A stretch of DNA of 64,000 nucleotides from an uncultured Methanobrevibacter sp. (GCA_900320515.1 ONSJ01000004.1:51711-115710), one strand, 5' to 3'; counted from the first letter of the stretch, positions 43,764-52,860 are shown. Notes: generated by a model from the sequence alone, not told the origin. A program made the numbers and translations.

Positions 43764-43818
43764 TATATTGTACAATATATCGGAGTTTTCAAATTAATAA
43801 AAAATTAATAATTTGAAA
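43764..43818. promoter_or_regulatory. Two dyads upstream of the coiled-coil gene
   Basis: TATATTGTACAATATA at 43764-43779 is a perfect 16-base palindrome. TTTCAAATTA at 43787-43796 is repeated inverted as TAATTTGAAA at 43809-43818. Both lie in the 230-base gap before the coiled-coil gene, within 90 bases of its ATG, where a regulator of that gene would bind. The second could also fold in the leader RNA. The regulator is unknown. The rest of this gap is A/T-rich with a T-tract near 43640 that may end the asd transcript. Confidence 0.4.
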
Positions 43819-43853
43819 TCGATATTGGGATAAAATGTTAACTAAGGGATAGA

Positions 43854-45011
43854 ATGGAAATAGGAATTGATGCTGAAAAAGATACGCTACAATCTTTAAT
43901 TCGGTCTTGCCTATTAGAGCTTAATCAACTGAAATATGAATTAACTGAGCTTGAAGTGGAACGAGCAAACGATAACACTCCCCAAAGGATAAAAGAACTC
44001 GAACAAGATATTGTAGATAAGGAAAAAGAAGTTTCTGTTATTAAATTTAAAGCTGAAGACGAAATAAATCTTTTGAAAAAAGAGATGCAGGAGAAAGATA
44101 TTCTAATCAAGAATCAGGAAGACAGGATCTATGAACTTGATTATGTGAATAATTCTCTTGATGATATTAAAGAATATTTTGCAGAGCAACTTCGTGACTA
44201 TAAGAAAAAAGAGTTGTCTGATGTTAATGAAAGATTAAATGAGTCTTACAAAAGCATTGCAGAAAAAGAAGCCCAAATTAATACTCTTTCTAGGACTATT
44301 GATGAATATAAAATCAAAGTGCTCAAATTGGAGAATGACGTTGAATCACAGGCTCAGATATTGGAACTTGAAAAGGAGATTGAGCTTAAGAATAATGAGA
44401 TTCGCATTAAGGAAAGTGAAATTGAACAGATTAACGCTGAGTTAGACATTTTAAAACAGCAAACAATTCCTAAAGATGAATATATATCCCTTCAAACTCA
44501 ATTCGAATCTGAACTCAATGCGATGAACGTCGAGATTGATAATTTAAGAAAAGACACTATCCCTAAAGTGGAGTACGATAATCTCCAGTCCAAATTTGAT
44601 TCCGAAATTAAGAGCTTGGATGGTCAAATTGCGAATCTGAAAGAAAGTACCGTTCCTAAAGATGATTATTTTTCACTCAAATCCAGATTTGACAATGAAA
44701 TTGATGCAAGAGACAGTGAAATTAAATATTTAAGAGAAAGATCTATCCCTAAAGAAGATTATGTAAATCTTCAGAATCAATTGCAAACTGAGCTCAATGC
44801 CCGTGAAAGTGAACTTCGTTACTTGAAGGAACAAACCATTTCACGTGAAGAGTACTTGAAACTTAAAAATGAGCTTCAAAGAAAAGACGATAAGATTAAA
44901 AGATTAGAAGAAATCAATGCTTTCTTCAATGAATTGCAGGAAGAGCAGGAAGCTTATGAAACTCAAGAGACCACTCCTCCATTCAGGTTGGAGAAAAAAC
45001 AAGGTAGATAA
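43854..45011 (+). CDS. Long coiled-coil protein with 31-residue tandem repeats
   Basis: A 385-residue protein with almost no Gly, Pro or aromatic residues outside its repeats, predicted to be coiled coil from about 10 to 365. Residues 205-360 hold four and a half 31-residue repeats, each starting T-I-P-K-x-E/D-Y and continuing with a heptad-like helix ('SLQTQFESELNA', 'NLQSKFDSEIKS', 'SLKSRFDNEIDA', 'NLQNQLQTELNA'). The recurring I-P-K should break the helix once per repeat, giving a jointed rod. No signal peptide or membrane helix is seen, so it is cytoplasmic. Chromosome-organising or cytoskeletal roles are possible but unsupported. Confidence 0.7.
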   Translation: MEIGIDAEKDTLQSLIRSCLLELNQLKYELTELEVERANDNTPQRIKELEQDIVDKEKEVSVIKFKAEDEINLLKKEMQEKDILIKNQEDRIYELDYVNNSLDDIKEYFAEQLRDYKKKELSDVNERLNESYKSIAEKEAQINTLSRTIDEYKIKVLKLENDVESQAQILELEKEIELKNNEIRIKESEIEQINAELDILKQQTIPKDEYISLQTQFESELNAMNVEIDNLRKDTIPKVEYDNLQSKFDSEIKSLDGQIANLKESTVPKDDYFSLKSRFDNEIDARDSEIKYLRERSIPKEDYVNLQNQLQTELNARESELRYLKEQTISREEYLKLKNELQRKDDKIKRLEEINAFFNELQEEQEAYETQETTPPFRLEKKQGR

Positions 45012-45377
45012 TTCTGCCTAATCTCTTCTTTATTTTTTTAATTAATTTTCGTGTCAACATCTATCTATCCTAATATTATTCCCAGATTTCATGACCAACA
45101 TTTCATTTAGTTGATTTTCCAATTGATGATTTCACATGTTTGAGAGCAACTTTCAATATTATCAAGGGGTATTTTGATATTTGAGGAGGATGTTTTCATT
45201 GAATTTTCCCCTTCGAATCTTTTTCTTACTTGAATTTACTTTATACCACAAAGTATTTATATAACCTCAAACTCATGTATTAAGTAGAAAGGTTTTGTCA
45301 ACACTAAAACTTATTTTCTCATGTTGATATTATAAAAACTGATCTAATTATTTAAAAATTAAAAAAGGTGATTATTT
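45012..45377 (+). promoter_or_regulatory. Thermosome promoter region (366 bases without an assured gene)
   Basis: AAGTATTTATATAACC near 45251-45266 is the TATA box; it predicts a leader of about 90 bases before the thermosome ATG. TCAACA at 45298-45303 and TGTTGA at 45321-45326 could form a hairpin in that leader. GGTGA at 45367-45371 is the ribosome binding site. Upstream, a 30-codon minus-strand frame (about 45111-45203) with two Cys is visible but has no support. Chaperonin genes are usually heat-inducible in archaea; no specific heat-shock element was identified. Confidence 0.5.
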
Positions 45378-46991
45378 ATGGCACAAGGACAACCAATTTT
45401 TATTTTACCTGAAGGTACTAACAGGTCTGTCGGCAGAGATGCTCAAAGAAATAACATTTTAGCTGGTAAAGTATTAGCTGAAACTGTAAGAACTACTTTA
45501 GGTCCAAAAGGAATGGACAAAATGTTAGTTGATGGACTCGGAGACATTGTAGTAACCAACGACGGTGTAACTATCTTAAAAGAAATGGATATTGAACACC
45601 CAGCAGCAAAAATGCTCGTGGAAGTAGCAAAAACCCAAGAAGACGAAGTCGGTGACGGAACTACTACTGCAGTAATCATTGCTGGAGAATTATTGAAAAA
45701 ATCCGAAGGATTATTAGATTCTGACATTCACCCAACTATCATTGCTATGGGATACAGAAAAGCAGCAGAAAAAGCACAAGAAATCTTAGATGAAATTGCA
45801 ATCGATGATGTCGATTCCGAAATTTTACTCAAAGTGGCTATGACTGCTATGACAGGTAAAGGAACCGAAGCTGCACGTGAACCATTAGCAAAATTAATCG
45901 TAGATGCTGTAGAAGCTGTAGCTGAAGAAGACGGCAGTGTCGACACTGACAACATCAAAATCGAGAAAAAAGATGGAGCAGTTGTTGAAGAATCCAACTT
46001 AGTTGAAGGTGTAATTGTAGACAAAGAAAGAGTACACCCAGGTATGCCAGCTGAAATCAAAGATGCAAAAATCGCATTAATCAACACTCCATTAGAAGTT
46101 AAAGAAACCGAAATGGATGCTGAAATCACTATTACCGATCCTGCTCAAATGCAAGCATTCATCGAACAAGAAGAAAAAATGGTCAAAGACATGGTCAACA
46201 AAATCGTTGATGCTGGAGCAAACGTATTATTCGCACAAAAAGGTATCGATGACTTAGCACAACACTACTTATCCAAAGCAGGTGTTTTAGCTGTAAGAAG
46301 AGTTAAAAAATCAGACATCGAAAAATTATCCAGAGCAACCGGCGCTAACGTCATCACCAACTTAGATGACTTAACCGCTGACGATTTAGGTATTGCTGGA
46401 ACCGTAGAAGAAAGAAAAATCTCCGGTGAAGAAATGATTTTCGTAGAAGAATGTTCCGGTGCAAAATCCGTAACCTTATTCGTAAGAGGAAGTACCAAAC
46501 ACATTGTTGACGAAATCGTAAGAGCTATCGAAGATGCAATCGGTGTTGTAGCAGCTACCGTAGAAGACGACAAAGTTGTCGCTGGTGGAGGAGCTCCTGA
46601 AATCGCAATGGCTAAAAAACTCAAAGACTATGCTGAATCCATTTCCGGCAGAGAACAATTAGCTGTAAACGCATTTGCAGAAGCTTTAGAAATCGTACCA
46701 AAAACCTTAGCTGAAAACGCAGGTTTAGACAGCATCGACTCATTAGTGGACTTAAGAGCTGCACAAGAAGAATCCTTCTACATGGGATTAGATGTATTCA
46801 CTGGTGAAGTAGCAGACATGAAAGAAGCTGGAGTTATTGAACCTAAACGTGTCAAAAAACAAGCTATCCAATCTGCTTCCGAAGCAGCTGAAATGATTTT
46901 AAGAATCGATGATGTAATCGCATCCACAAAAGGCCCTGAAGACATGGGTATGGACCCATCCATGGCTGGTGGAATGCCTCCAATGATGTAA
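45378..46991 (+). CDS. thsA: Thermosome subunit (group II chaperonin)
   Basis: A 537-residue subunit of the double-ring archaeal chaperonin that folds proteins in the cytosol. '[14 protein letters not shown]' near residue 38 and '[14 protein letters not shown]' near residue 90 bind ATP; '[13 protein letters not shown]' type sequence near 405 (seen as '[16 protein letters not shown]') is the second nucleotide motif. The C-terminus ends in the flexible '[14 protein letters not shown]' tail that lines the cavity. Codon use is strikingly biased (TTA, AAA, GAA, GTA), as in highly expressed genes, and differs from neighbours. Confidence 0.97.
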   Translation: MAQGQPIFILPEGTNRSVGRDAQRNNILAGKVLAETVRTTLGPKGMDKMLVDGLGDIVVTNDGVTILKEMDIEHPAAKMLVEVAKTQEDEVGDGTTTAVIIAGELLKKSEGLLDSDIHPTIIAMGYRKAAEKAQEILDEIAIDDVDSEILLKVAMTAMTGKGTEAAREPLAKLIVDAVEAVAEEDGSVDTDNIKIEKKDGAVVEESNLVEGVIVDKERVHPGMPAEIKDAKIALINTPLEVKETEMDAEITITDPAQMQAFIEQEEKMVKDMVNKIVDAGANVLFAQKGIDDLAQHYLSKAGVLAVRRVKKSDIEKLSRATGANVITNLDDLTADDLGIAGTVEERKISGEEMIFVEECSGAKSVTLFVRGSTKHIVDEIVRAIEDAIGVVAATVEDDKVVAGGGAPEIAMAKKLKDYAESISGREQLAVNAFAEALEIVPKTLAENAGLDSIDSLVDLRAAQEESFYMGLDVFTGEVADMKEAGVIEPKRVKKQAIQSASEAAEMILRIDDVIASTKGPEDMGMDPSMAGGMPPMM

Positions 46992-47024
46992 ATTCTTTTA
47001 CATCACTCTTTTTTATTTTTTTTC

Positions 47025-48038
47025 ATGTATTCAAATCGACTTATTTTTAAAACATCAAACAATGATGAAGTTTTTTACTTGAATGACACTATTTTAATTA
47101 ATTTTGGCGTTAATCGCAATGGAATTTCAACATCCAAGCTCAATGCTGGAACAAATGACTTATACAAATCTGTTTTTAATCAGCATTTATCACAGGAAAA
47201 GATTGATTATCTGGAAACTCATGACATCAGCGATTATCTGATCAATGAATGTGAATCATTAAACATTGACCATAACCATTCCACTGGCCTAATCACGTTT
47301 GCAGATATGAAGAACACAAGCATTGTTTCAAAGAAATTCAAAAATATTGAAGTGACTGCCTTGGCTACTGCAGGCGTTAGAACAAATGCCTCAAGGGCAG
47401 GAGATCCCTCTTCCTATTGGGAAGATAATGGGAAGTTTCACTTTGGGACAATAAACATCATACTTTTGACAAACGTATTTTTGGATGAATCGACATTAAC
47501 CGAAGCGCTGATGACAGTGACTGAAGCGAAAACAGTAGCATTAAACAATTTAAGGATTCCTTCCCAATATTCAAATGGGTATGCAACCGGAACGGGAACT
47601 GATGGGGTGGCAATATTCTCAAATGCAGATTCACACAATAATCTAACTAATGCAGGTAAACATTCCAAGCTGGGGGAATTGATTGGAAAGGCGGTCATCG
47701 AAGCGATTCCTAAGGCCATAAAAAAACAGGTTTGGATTACTAACAGTTCTCAGTCAAATGTTTTGGTTCGTCTTAATAGGTATTCTTTAGATATAAATGA
47801 GTTTTATGATAATTTGGATTGCGATAAATTTGAATTCATCAGACAGTTGAGGATTGATGCAAGAAAACAGGATAACGTTGCAATAACAACATCAATCTTA
47901 AACTTGATAGATGAAGTGGACAATAATCTGGTTGAAAAACAGGATGCTTATGAGTTGGCGATAAAATTAAAAGAAAAAAGTAATAGTTATCCAATAAGGG
48001 CATTATTGGAATATTGGATTAACCATTTCATTCATTAG
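47025..48038 (+). CDS. cbiZ: Adenosylcobinamide amidohydrolase
   Basis: A 337-residue protein whose middle part matches CbiZ, which removes the side chain of incomplete or foreign corrinoids so that cobyric acid can be reused. 'VTALATAGVRTNASRAGDP', 'GTINIILLTNVFLDESTL', 'EAKTVALNNL' and 'YATGTGTDGVAIFS' are the recognised elements. The last 100 residues are an extra helical region that I do not recognise. With cbiD it shows both corrinoid synthesis and salvage. The ATG at 47025 has no Shine-Dalgarno sequence. It ends convergently with xseB, overlapping by 11 bases. Confidence 0.85.
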   Translation: MYSNRLIFKTSNNDEVFYLNDTILINFGVNRNGISTSKLNAGTNDLYKSVFNQHLSQEKIDYLETHDISDYLINECESLNIDHNHSTGLITFADMKNTSIVSKKFKNIEVTALATAGVRTNASRAGDPSSYWEDNGKFHFGTINIILLTNVFLDESTLTEALMTVTEAKTVALNNLRIPSQYSNGYATGTGTDGVAIFSNADSHNNLTNAGKHSKLGELIGKAVIEAIPKAIKKQVWITNSSQSNVLVRLNRYSLDINEFYDNLDCDKFEFIRQLRIDARKQDNVAITTSILNLIDEVDNNLVEKQDAYELAIKLKEKSNSYPIRALLEYWINHFIH

Positions 48039-48246
48039 AGTTGAATTCTATAAGTTCGCCGTTTTCCTGAACAATTTTTGCAATTGCCTCTTCAGCGGAA
48101 TTTAATTTGTCATTGCATACTTTTACAAGTTGCATTGCTTTGTTGAATTCGTCAATTGCATCGTCCAATGGGACATCTCCATTTTCTAATCTGTTCACGA
48201 TTTCCTCTAATTTTTCTAAACTTTCTTCAAAACTTAAATCTTGCAT
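48028..48246 (-). CDS. xseB: Exodeoxyribonuclease VII small subunit
   Basis: A 72-residue helical protein. 'LSFEESLEKLEEIVNRLENG' with 'VPLDDAIDEFNKAMQLVKVC' is the XseB pattern, the small subunits that coat the elongated XseA helix to form exonuclease VII. The start overlaps the xseA stop by one base, so translation is coupled. Exo VII is a bacterial enzyme, rare in archaea, and degrades single-stranded DNA from both ends. Confidence 0.92.
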   Translation of the reverse strand: MQDLSFEESLEKLEEIVNRLENGDVPLDDAIDEFNKAMQLVKVCNDKLNSAEEAIAKIVQENGELIEFNSNE

Positions 48247-49502
48247 TATATCACCTTTGTATTTACAGTTCCGTCATCAAATTCAATATCAAGTTCATCT
48301 CCGGAGCTAACTTCCTTTGCTGAAGAAATTACTTTGTCTCCAGATTTGGTCATTGTGTATCCTCTTTTCAGTGTTAAAAGTGGATTTAAAACTTCTAGTT
48401 TGTTAATATTTTTTAAGCATGCTTCTTTTTTTGGTTTTATTATTTCCTCAGGCTTTTTTAAAACAATGGAGTTTTCTAGTTTAAATAGCCTATTTTTATT
48501 CTGTGAAATTATGCTTTTGGATGTAAAGTCTAATTTGTTAATCAGATTGTCCAAATGCATTCCCTTAATTTCGTAGATGGATTCCGGATTTTTCAAAACA
48601 TTCTTTTGGGAAATGTTTTCCAATCGGGTCCTATTTTCAAATAATTTGTTTTCAATGCTCATGTTGAGTCTATTGGAAAGCTGGTTGACATTGTTTTTGA
48701 CCTCATGGATATTCGGAACAGCAAATTCCGCTGCGGCTGTCGGTGTAGGAGCTCTTTTATCTGCTACAAAATCAGATATTGTGTAATCTGTTTCATGACC
48801 TACGGCACTTATGACAGGGATTTTACAATCATAAATTGCACGGGCCACAATCTCTTCGTTGAAAGGCCATAAATCTTCAATGCTTCCTCCTCCACGACCT
48901 ACAATGAGTGTGTCTATATCATATTCTTGAGCATTTTTAATTTGTCTTACTATTTGTGGAGCGGCCATGTTGCCCTGAACCAATGTTGAAAATAATAGTA
49001 TTTCACAAATCGGATATCTTCTTCGGACTGTGGTGATTATGTCTTTTATGACGGCTCCGGTCTGAGCGGTCACCACTCCAATTCTTTTAGGATACTTCGG
49101 TATTTCTATTTTATGAGCATCATCAAATATTCCTTCTCTTTCGAGATCCTTTTTTAGCTGTTCATATTTGGCATATAGGATTCCTATTCCGTCTTCAGTA
49201 ATTTTAGTGACATATAACTGGTATTTTCCATCCTTTTCGTAAACTTCAATTTTACCTTTAACAATAACCTTCATGCCGTCTTTGGGTTCAAAGGTGAGGG
49301 ATCTGTTTTTGTAAAATTTAAAGAACACTGCAGGAATCTGCGAATCCTCGTCTTTTAAAGTGAAATAGCTGTGCCCACTTGGATAAGTCTTATAATTGGA
49401 AATTTCACCTTTAACATAAATATTTTTCAGATTCGGATCTCCTTTAAACTTCTTATTGAGATAAGAATTAATTTCCGATACGCTGAAAGTTTTCTCTTCC
49501 AT
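48246..49502 (-). CDS. xseA: Exodeoxyribonuclease VII large subunit
   Basis: A 418-residue XseA. The N-terminal OB-fold ('FSVSEINSYLNKKF' and 'NIYVKGEISNYK') binds single-stranded DNA, the catalytic domain holds 'IGVVTAQTGAVIKDI', 'RIKNAQ' neighbours and 'GRGGGSIEDLWPFNEE', then 'AVGHETDYTISDFVADKRAPTP'; a long coiled-coil helix and a C-terminal beta segment ('LKRGYTMTKSGDKVI') follow. All usual domains are present, so the enzyme should be active. The gene pair is most simply explained by transfer from bacteria into this methanogen lineage. Confidence 0.95.
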   Translation of the reverse strand: MEEKTFSVSEINSYLNKKFKGDPNLKNIYVKGEISNYKTYPSGHSYFTLKDEDSQIPAVFFKFYKNRSLTFEPKDGMKVIVKGKIEVYEKDGKYQLYVTKITEDGIGILYAKYEQLKKDLEREGIFDDAHKIEIPKYPKRIGVVTAQTGAVIKDIITTVRRRYPICEILLFSTLVQGNMAAPQIVRQIKNAQEYDIDTLIVGRGGGSIEDLWPFNEEIVARAIYDCKIPVISAVGHETDYTISDFVADKRAPTPTAAAEFAVPNIHEVKNNVNQLSNRLNMSIENKLFENRTRLENISQKNVLKNPESIYEIKGMHLDNLINKLDFTSKSIISQNKNRLFKLENSIVLKKPEEIIKPKKEACLKNINKLEVLNPLLTLKRGYTMTKSGDKVISSAKEVSSGDELDIEFDDGTVNTKVI

Positions 49503-49628
49503 ATGTTCACCTTGAAATCAATATTGTTAGTATATTGTTACTATTTAATACAATTTTGCTTTTTCGGCTCGTTTTTTAGAAACAATTAATTAATATTAAA
49601 AACTATGTAATATTAAAAGGTGTTTTTT

Positions 49629-49859
49629 ATGAGAATAAGAGATGAATTATTTGGAAAAGAAGTTCTCGATGCAGACATTCAGATTGTCGGCAAGGTTTCT
49701 GATGTTATCTTGGATAAGGATACATATGAAATCACTGATTTGGTACTTAAAAAAACCGGATTTTCTGAACAAATCAAAGCTAGTGAAAATCTGGTTCCGA
49801 TGGAGCTGGTTAAGGTCATCGGTGATAAAATTTTACTTAAAGGCGAAGATGATTTATAA
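49629..49859 (+). CDS. PRC-barrel domain protein
   Basis: A 76-residue stand-alone PRC-barrel. '[19 protein letters not shown]' opens the barrel, and '[17 protein letters not shown]' closes it. It is a shorter relative of the protein at 31.0 kb, without the acidic tail. AAGGTG lies before ATG 49629; the GTG at 49620 belongs to that site. It overlaps pyrE by one base (TAATG), so the two are coupled. The association with pyrE gives no clear functional hint. Confidence 0.8.
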   Translation: MRIRDELFGKEVLDADIQIVGKVSDVILDKDTYEITDLVLKKTGFSEQIKASENLVPMELVKVIGDKILLKGEDDL

Positions 49860-50386
49860 TGATTTCAAAAGAGCATTTAATTGAATTGTTAAAGGAAAAT
49901 GAAGTATTTCTTGAAGGCGATTTTACATTATCTTCCGGAAAGAAAAGCAATTACTACATCAATATGAAAAAGGCAATAACCGAGCCTGAAATATTGTCCA
50001 CCATTTCAAAACTGATTACAGAAAAAATTAAGGATGAAAACATTGATAAAGTTGCAGGGCCTGCTTTAGGTGCAGTTCCAATTGCCACAGCTGTTTCATT
50101 GGAATCCAAACTTCCTTTGTTGATGATTCGGAAGGAAAAGAAAGGCTACGGCACATCCAAATTAATTGAAGGTGAATTAAACCCTGATGATAATGTCATT
50201 GTGGTTGAAGATGTTTCCACTACTGGAGGATCACTTCTAAAGGCAATAAAAGCTATTCAGGAAAATGGCGGTAAGGTTGTCAGGGCATTTGTTGTGGTTG
50301 ACAGACAGGAAGGTGCTATTGAAGCGTTTGAAAAAGAAGGAATAACCTTAGAACCTTTAATAACTGTCAATGAATTTTTTGATTAA
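49859..50386 (+). CDS. pyrE: Orotate phosphoribosyltransferase
   Basis: A 175-residue enzyme that joins orotate to PRPP in pyrimidine synthesis. '[18 protein letters not shown]' is the PyrE N-terminal signature, '[12 protein letters not shown]' and '[17 protein letters not shown]' bind substrate, and the PRPP motif is '[19 protein letters not shown]' near residue 120. All catalytic elements are present. A strong hairpin follows the stop. Confidence 0.94.
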   Translation: MISKEHLIELLKENEVFLEGDFTLSSGKKSNYYINMKKAITEPEILSTISKLITEKIKDENIDKVAGPALGAVPIATAVSLESKLPLLMIRKEKKGYGTSKLIEGELNPDDNVIVVEDVSTTGGSLLKAIKAIQENGGKVVRAFVVVDRQEGAIEAFEKEGITLEPLITVNEFFD

Positions 50387-50388
50387 AA

Positions 50389-50413
50389 AAATGATGAAAA
50401 AATTTCATCATTT
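50389..50413. terminator. Bidirectional hairpin between pyrE and moaB
   Basis: AAATGATGAAA at 50389-50399 pairs perfectly with TTTCATCATTT at 50403-50413 around a three-base loop. A-rich sequence lies on the left and T-rich on the right, so it can end transcripts from either strand. Its right arm overlaps the last codons of moaB. Confidence 0.65.
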
Positions 50414-50914
50414 GTTTACATGATGAACAAAATGTGGAAGTTCATCAATTATTAAGCTCAATGCTGTTTTTACAGCATTTGGAGATCCGGGCATGGAAAA
50501 TATCAGTGTCTTTTTGTAAACTCCGGCTGTTGCTCTTGAAAGAAGGGCGCCAGCACCGATTTCCTCATAAGACTTGAATCTGAACAGTTCTCCAAACCCG
50601 TCTATTTTTTTTTCGAAAAGTGATTCCACTGTTTCAACAGTTATATCTCTGGCATCCAGACCTGTGCCTCCTGTTGTCAGAATCACGTCAATACCTTCAT
50701 TAATCATTTTATTTATGGTATCGGTTAATTCATCCTTTTCATCAGGAATTAGGCTTTTAGCTTTCAGAGTGTATCTTGATTCGATTTCTTCAGAGATTAT
50801 TTTGCCTGACAAATCCAATTTTTCAGATTTTCTGCTATCGCTAAGAGTTATTATTCCACAGGTAATGTCATCAGAGGATATTTTTTTGTGCTGCTCAGTA
50901 GTTTCACTTTTCAT
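50408..50914 (-). CDS. moaB: Molybdopterin biosynthesis protein MoaB/MogA type
   Basis: A 168-residue protein of the molybdopterin adenylyltransferase fold. 'CGIITLSDSR' near residue 19, 'VILTTGGTGLDARDITVE' near residue 77 and 'LIFSMPGSPNAV' near residue 140 are the three substrate-binding segments. It adenylates molybdopterin on the way to molybdenum or tungsten cofactor, needed by formylmethanofuran dehydrogenase in methanogens. It is followed on the same strand by a regulator gene upstream of it in transcription (50933-51262). Confidence 0.92.
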   Translation of the reverse strand: MKSETTEQHKKISSDDITCGIITLSDSRKSEKLDLSGKIISEEIESRYTLKAKSLIPDEKDELTDTINKMINEGIDVILTTGGTGLDARDITVETVESLFEKKIDGFGELFRFKSYEEIGAGALLSRATAGVYKKTLIFSMPGSPNAVKTALSLIIDELPHFVHHVNK

Positions 50915-50932
50915 ATAAATTCTCCACTTAAT

Positions 50933-51262
50933 TTATCTGTTTAGAAGATATTTTTTTAATAGTCTATATTCTTTTTGTATATTATTAAATTTTTCACTTG
51001 GATAGTAGAAGACACTTTTTTCAAAACGTTCTGCTGTAATGTAGTCATGTGCGCACATAATTTTTATGTGATAGTTAATCGTATTGTAATCTAGTCCTAA
51101 TTGTTTTGCTAGTTGATTTCTGTTGTATGGCTTTTCAAGGATCAAATCCAGAATTAAAATGCTGGTTTTTCCACCTTCTCTTCCTACTAAAAAATTCAAC
51201 AGTTCTTTGTCTTTTATTTCAAATAAATCCCAACTTGACAAAGTTTCTTGTACACTTGTCAT
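50933..51262 (-). CDS. Winged helix-turn-helix transcriptional regulator
   Basis: A 109-residue DNA-binding protein. 'SILILDLILEKPYNRNQLAKQLGLDYNTINYHIKIM' type sequence (helices 2 and 3 at residues 35-70, with 'NRNQLAKQLGLDYNTINYHI' as the HTH) is the ArsR-like winged helix of archaeal regulators. No effector domain is present. It lies 18 bases ahead of moaB in the direction of transcription and 12 bases after the FilR1-like gene, so the three regulators and moaB may be one transcript. Target unknown. Confidence 0.8.
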   Translation of the reverse strand: MTSVQETLSSWDLFEIKDKELLNFLVGREGGKTSILILDLILEKPYNRNQLAKQLGLDYNTINYHIKIMCAHDYITAERFEKSVFYYPSEKFNNIQKEYRLLKKYLLNR

Positions 51263-51274
51263 TTTTCTCCTCCT

Positions 51275-52072
51275 TTATTTTTTATAGGTATTATCTAATA
51301 TCTTTGCCCATTTTATCGCATTTTTATCTTTTGCGATTAAAATCTGGGAATCATCATAGTGACCGTCCTTAAAGAATAGCGTCAGTGCCATGAAATCTTC
51401 GCTGTATGTTAGAAAGACTTTCAATTTTCTTTCAACACATTCGATTTTCACTTTTTTATTATTGACCAGTTCTTTTTTAAGCATCTCATTTTCTTCAATT
51501 GAATTTAAAATTTCTTCACTAACTATCAACTCCAATTTTTTCAATTTTTTACCATTCAAAAGCTTGATTAAATGTTTAAAATGATTTTCTGAATAAATCG
51601 GAAAGATTATTTTTAATTTTTTTGCCTTTGAAATCAATTTGATATAGGTATTGAATGCATTTGACAAATCGCTTGTTGTTGAAGCGACATATTCTGCATC
51701 TTTTAAAAGATAAACGTCTTTCAGCACATCATCAGGTATTCCATCCAGATCATGACTATTCCAGAACAGCTTATTTTTGTTGATGGCGTACCAGTTCTCA
51801 ATGAGCTTCACCATATTTGTTGTCAATAAAAAACCATTGGATGTCAGTTCATAATACTTTTGAACTTTCCTGATTAGGTTTATGGTTTCCAACTCCTTCA
51901 ATCCATGCAATATTGTTGCGGAAGGTTTTTTCAACTCATTCCTTAATTCATCTAAGTTTTTAGGACCGTCATATATTGCCAAAAGCAGCTTTGATCTCAT
52001 GCCGGAGGTCAGTATGTATTTGACGCCGCTGAACTCTTTTGCCAATTCTTTTTTAGCTTCTGCAGTGCTCAT
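51275..52072 (-). CDS. Winged-helix regulator with FilR1/DUF1724-type sensor domain (1)
   Basis: A 265-residue regulator. Residues 15-90 form a winged helix ('SKLLLAIYDGPKNLDELRNEL' and 'SATILHGLKELE'). The C-terminal 150 residues ('LIKLLNGKKLKKLELIVSEEIL' to 'MALTLFFKDGHYDDSQILIA') match the DUF1724 domain seen in the methanogen regulator FilR1, which is thought to sense a small molecule. Its start overlaps the stop of the next upstream paralogue by four bases. The pair arose by duplication, although identity is low by eye. Confidence 0.78.
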   Translation of the reverse strand: MSTAEAKKELAKEFSGVKYILTSGMRSKLLLAIYDGPKNLDELRNELKKPSATILHGLKELETINLIRKVQKYYELTSNGFLLTTNMVKLIENWYAINKNKLFWNSHDLDGIPDDVLKDVYLLKDAEYVASTTSDLSNAFNTYIKLISKAKKLKIIFPIYSENHFKHLIKLLNGKKLKKLELIVSEEILNSIEENEMLKKELVNNKKVKIECVERKLKVFLTYSEDFMALTLFFKDGHYDDSQILIAKDKNAIKWAKILDNTYKK

Positions 52073-52860
52073 TCTTTCACCTGTTTTTTTATGTGGTTAA
52101 ATAATTCTTCTGCCCATTCATGGGATTGCTCGTCATTGGAAACGAGGACCCTGTTTTGGTCGAAGCTGCCGTCATTTTTAAATAGTCCTAAACTCATGTT
52201 TTCATCACATATGGTTAAATATAAATTCAAATCATTTTTAAAGCTGTAGACCTTTAGTTTTTTATACCTAAGGGCTTTTCTTCTCACGTTATCATTGACA
52301 CGAAAGAGAAGTTCCTTGAATATGCTTTTTGGAACAATCAGCTCCACTGTTCCATTGTTTTTCAAAATGCCTTCAATCAGGTTAGGGTATTCCGGATGAA
52401 GATATGGAAATATTGCCTTGATGTTTTTTGAATTCATTATCTGATTTTTGATGGTGTTGTGGGTTTTGTAGATGTCAATTGGTGTTGTTTCGATCAGTTC
52501 GGAGTTTTTTAAATCAGTGATTCTTTTGATTGATGTGATGCTCAGCTGATTTAGATTATGCTTGTTCCAGAAGGAATCATAGTCATTTACCAGTTCAACG
52601 CTGTTTTTAAAGTCCATCAGTGTTTTGTAGTACACTTGTGTCATTGGATTTATGTAGTACTTATTTTCGACTTTGGTTATGTAGTTGTGATTTTCTAATT
52701 TGCCAATATTACTTGAAACGGAGCTATAAGCAATATTTGTCTTTTTGACAAGTCCTCGAACATTGTCGGGATGTTTGTCCAATTCATTTAGAATTTTTAA
52801 TCTGATTTCGGATTTTGCAAGAAATTTAATATCATTGTCGATGTTGTTTGAGGTATCCAT
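52069..52860 (-). CDS. Winged-helix regulator with FilR1/DUF1724-type sensor domain (2)
   Basis: A 263-residue regulator from ATG 52860 (GGAG lies nine bases before it; a TTG at 52875 is also open). The winged helix is 'IRLKILNELDKHPDNVRGLV' with 'AYSSVSSNIGKLENHNYI', and the C-terminal domain has the same strand order as its neighbour, including 'KAIFPYLHPEYPNLIEGIL' and 'MSLGLFKNDGSFDQNRVLVS'. It is the first gene of the regulator run and lies directly next to the 11-bp tandem array (52958-53122), which makes it the best candidate to bind that array. Confidence 0.78.
   Translation of the reverse strand: MDTSNNIDNDIKFLAKSEIRLKILNELDKHPDNVRGLVKKTNIAYSSVSSNIGKLENHNYITKVENKYYINPMTQVYYKTLMDFKNSVELVNDYDSFWNKHNLNQLSITSIKRITDLKNSELIETTPIDIYKTHNTIKNQIMNSKNIKAIFPYLHPEYPNLIEGILKNNGTVELIVPKSIFKELLFRVNDNVRRKALRYKKLKVYSFKNDLNLYLTICDENMSLGLFKNDGSFDQNRVLVSNDEQSHEWAEELFNHIKKQVKE

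Noticed and set aside
45111..45203. A 30-codon minus-strand frame with two Cys upstream of the thermosome gene
   Set aside because: It has no recognised pattern and only a weak purine-rich stretch before the ATG, so I keep it as a note only.
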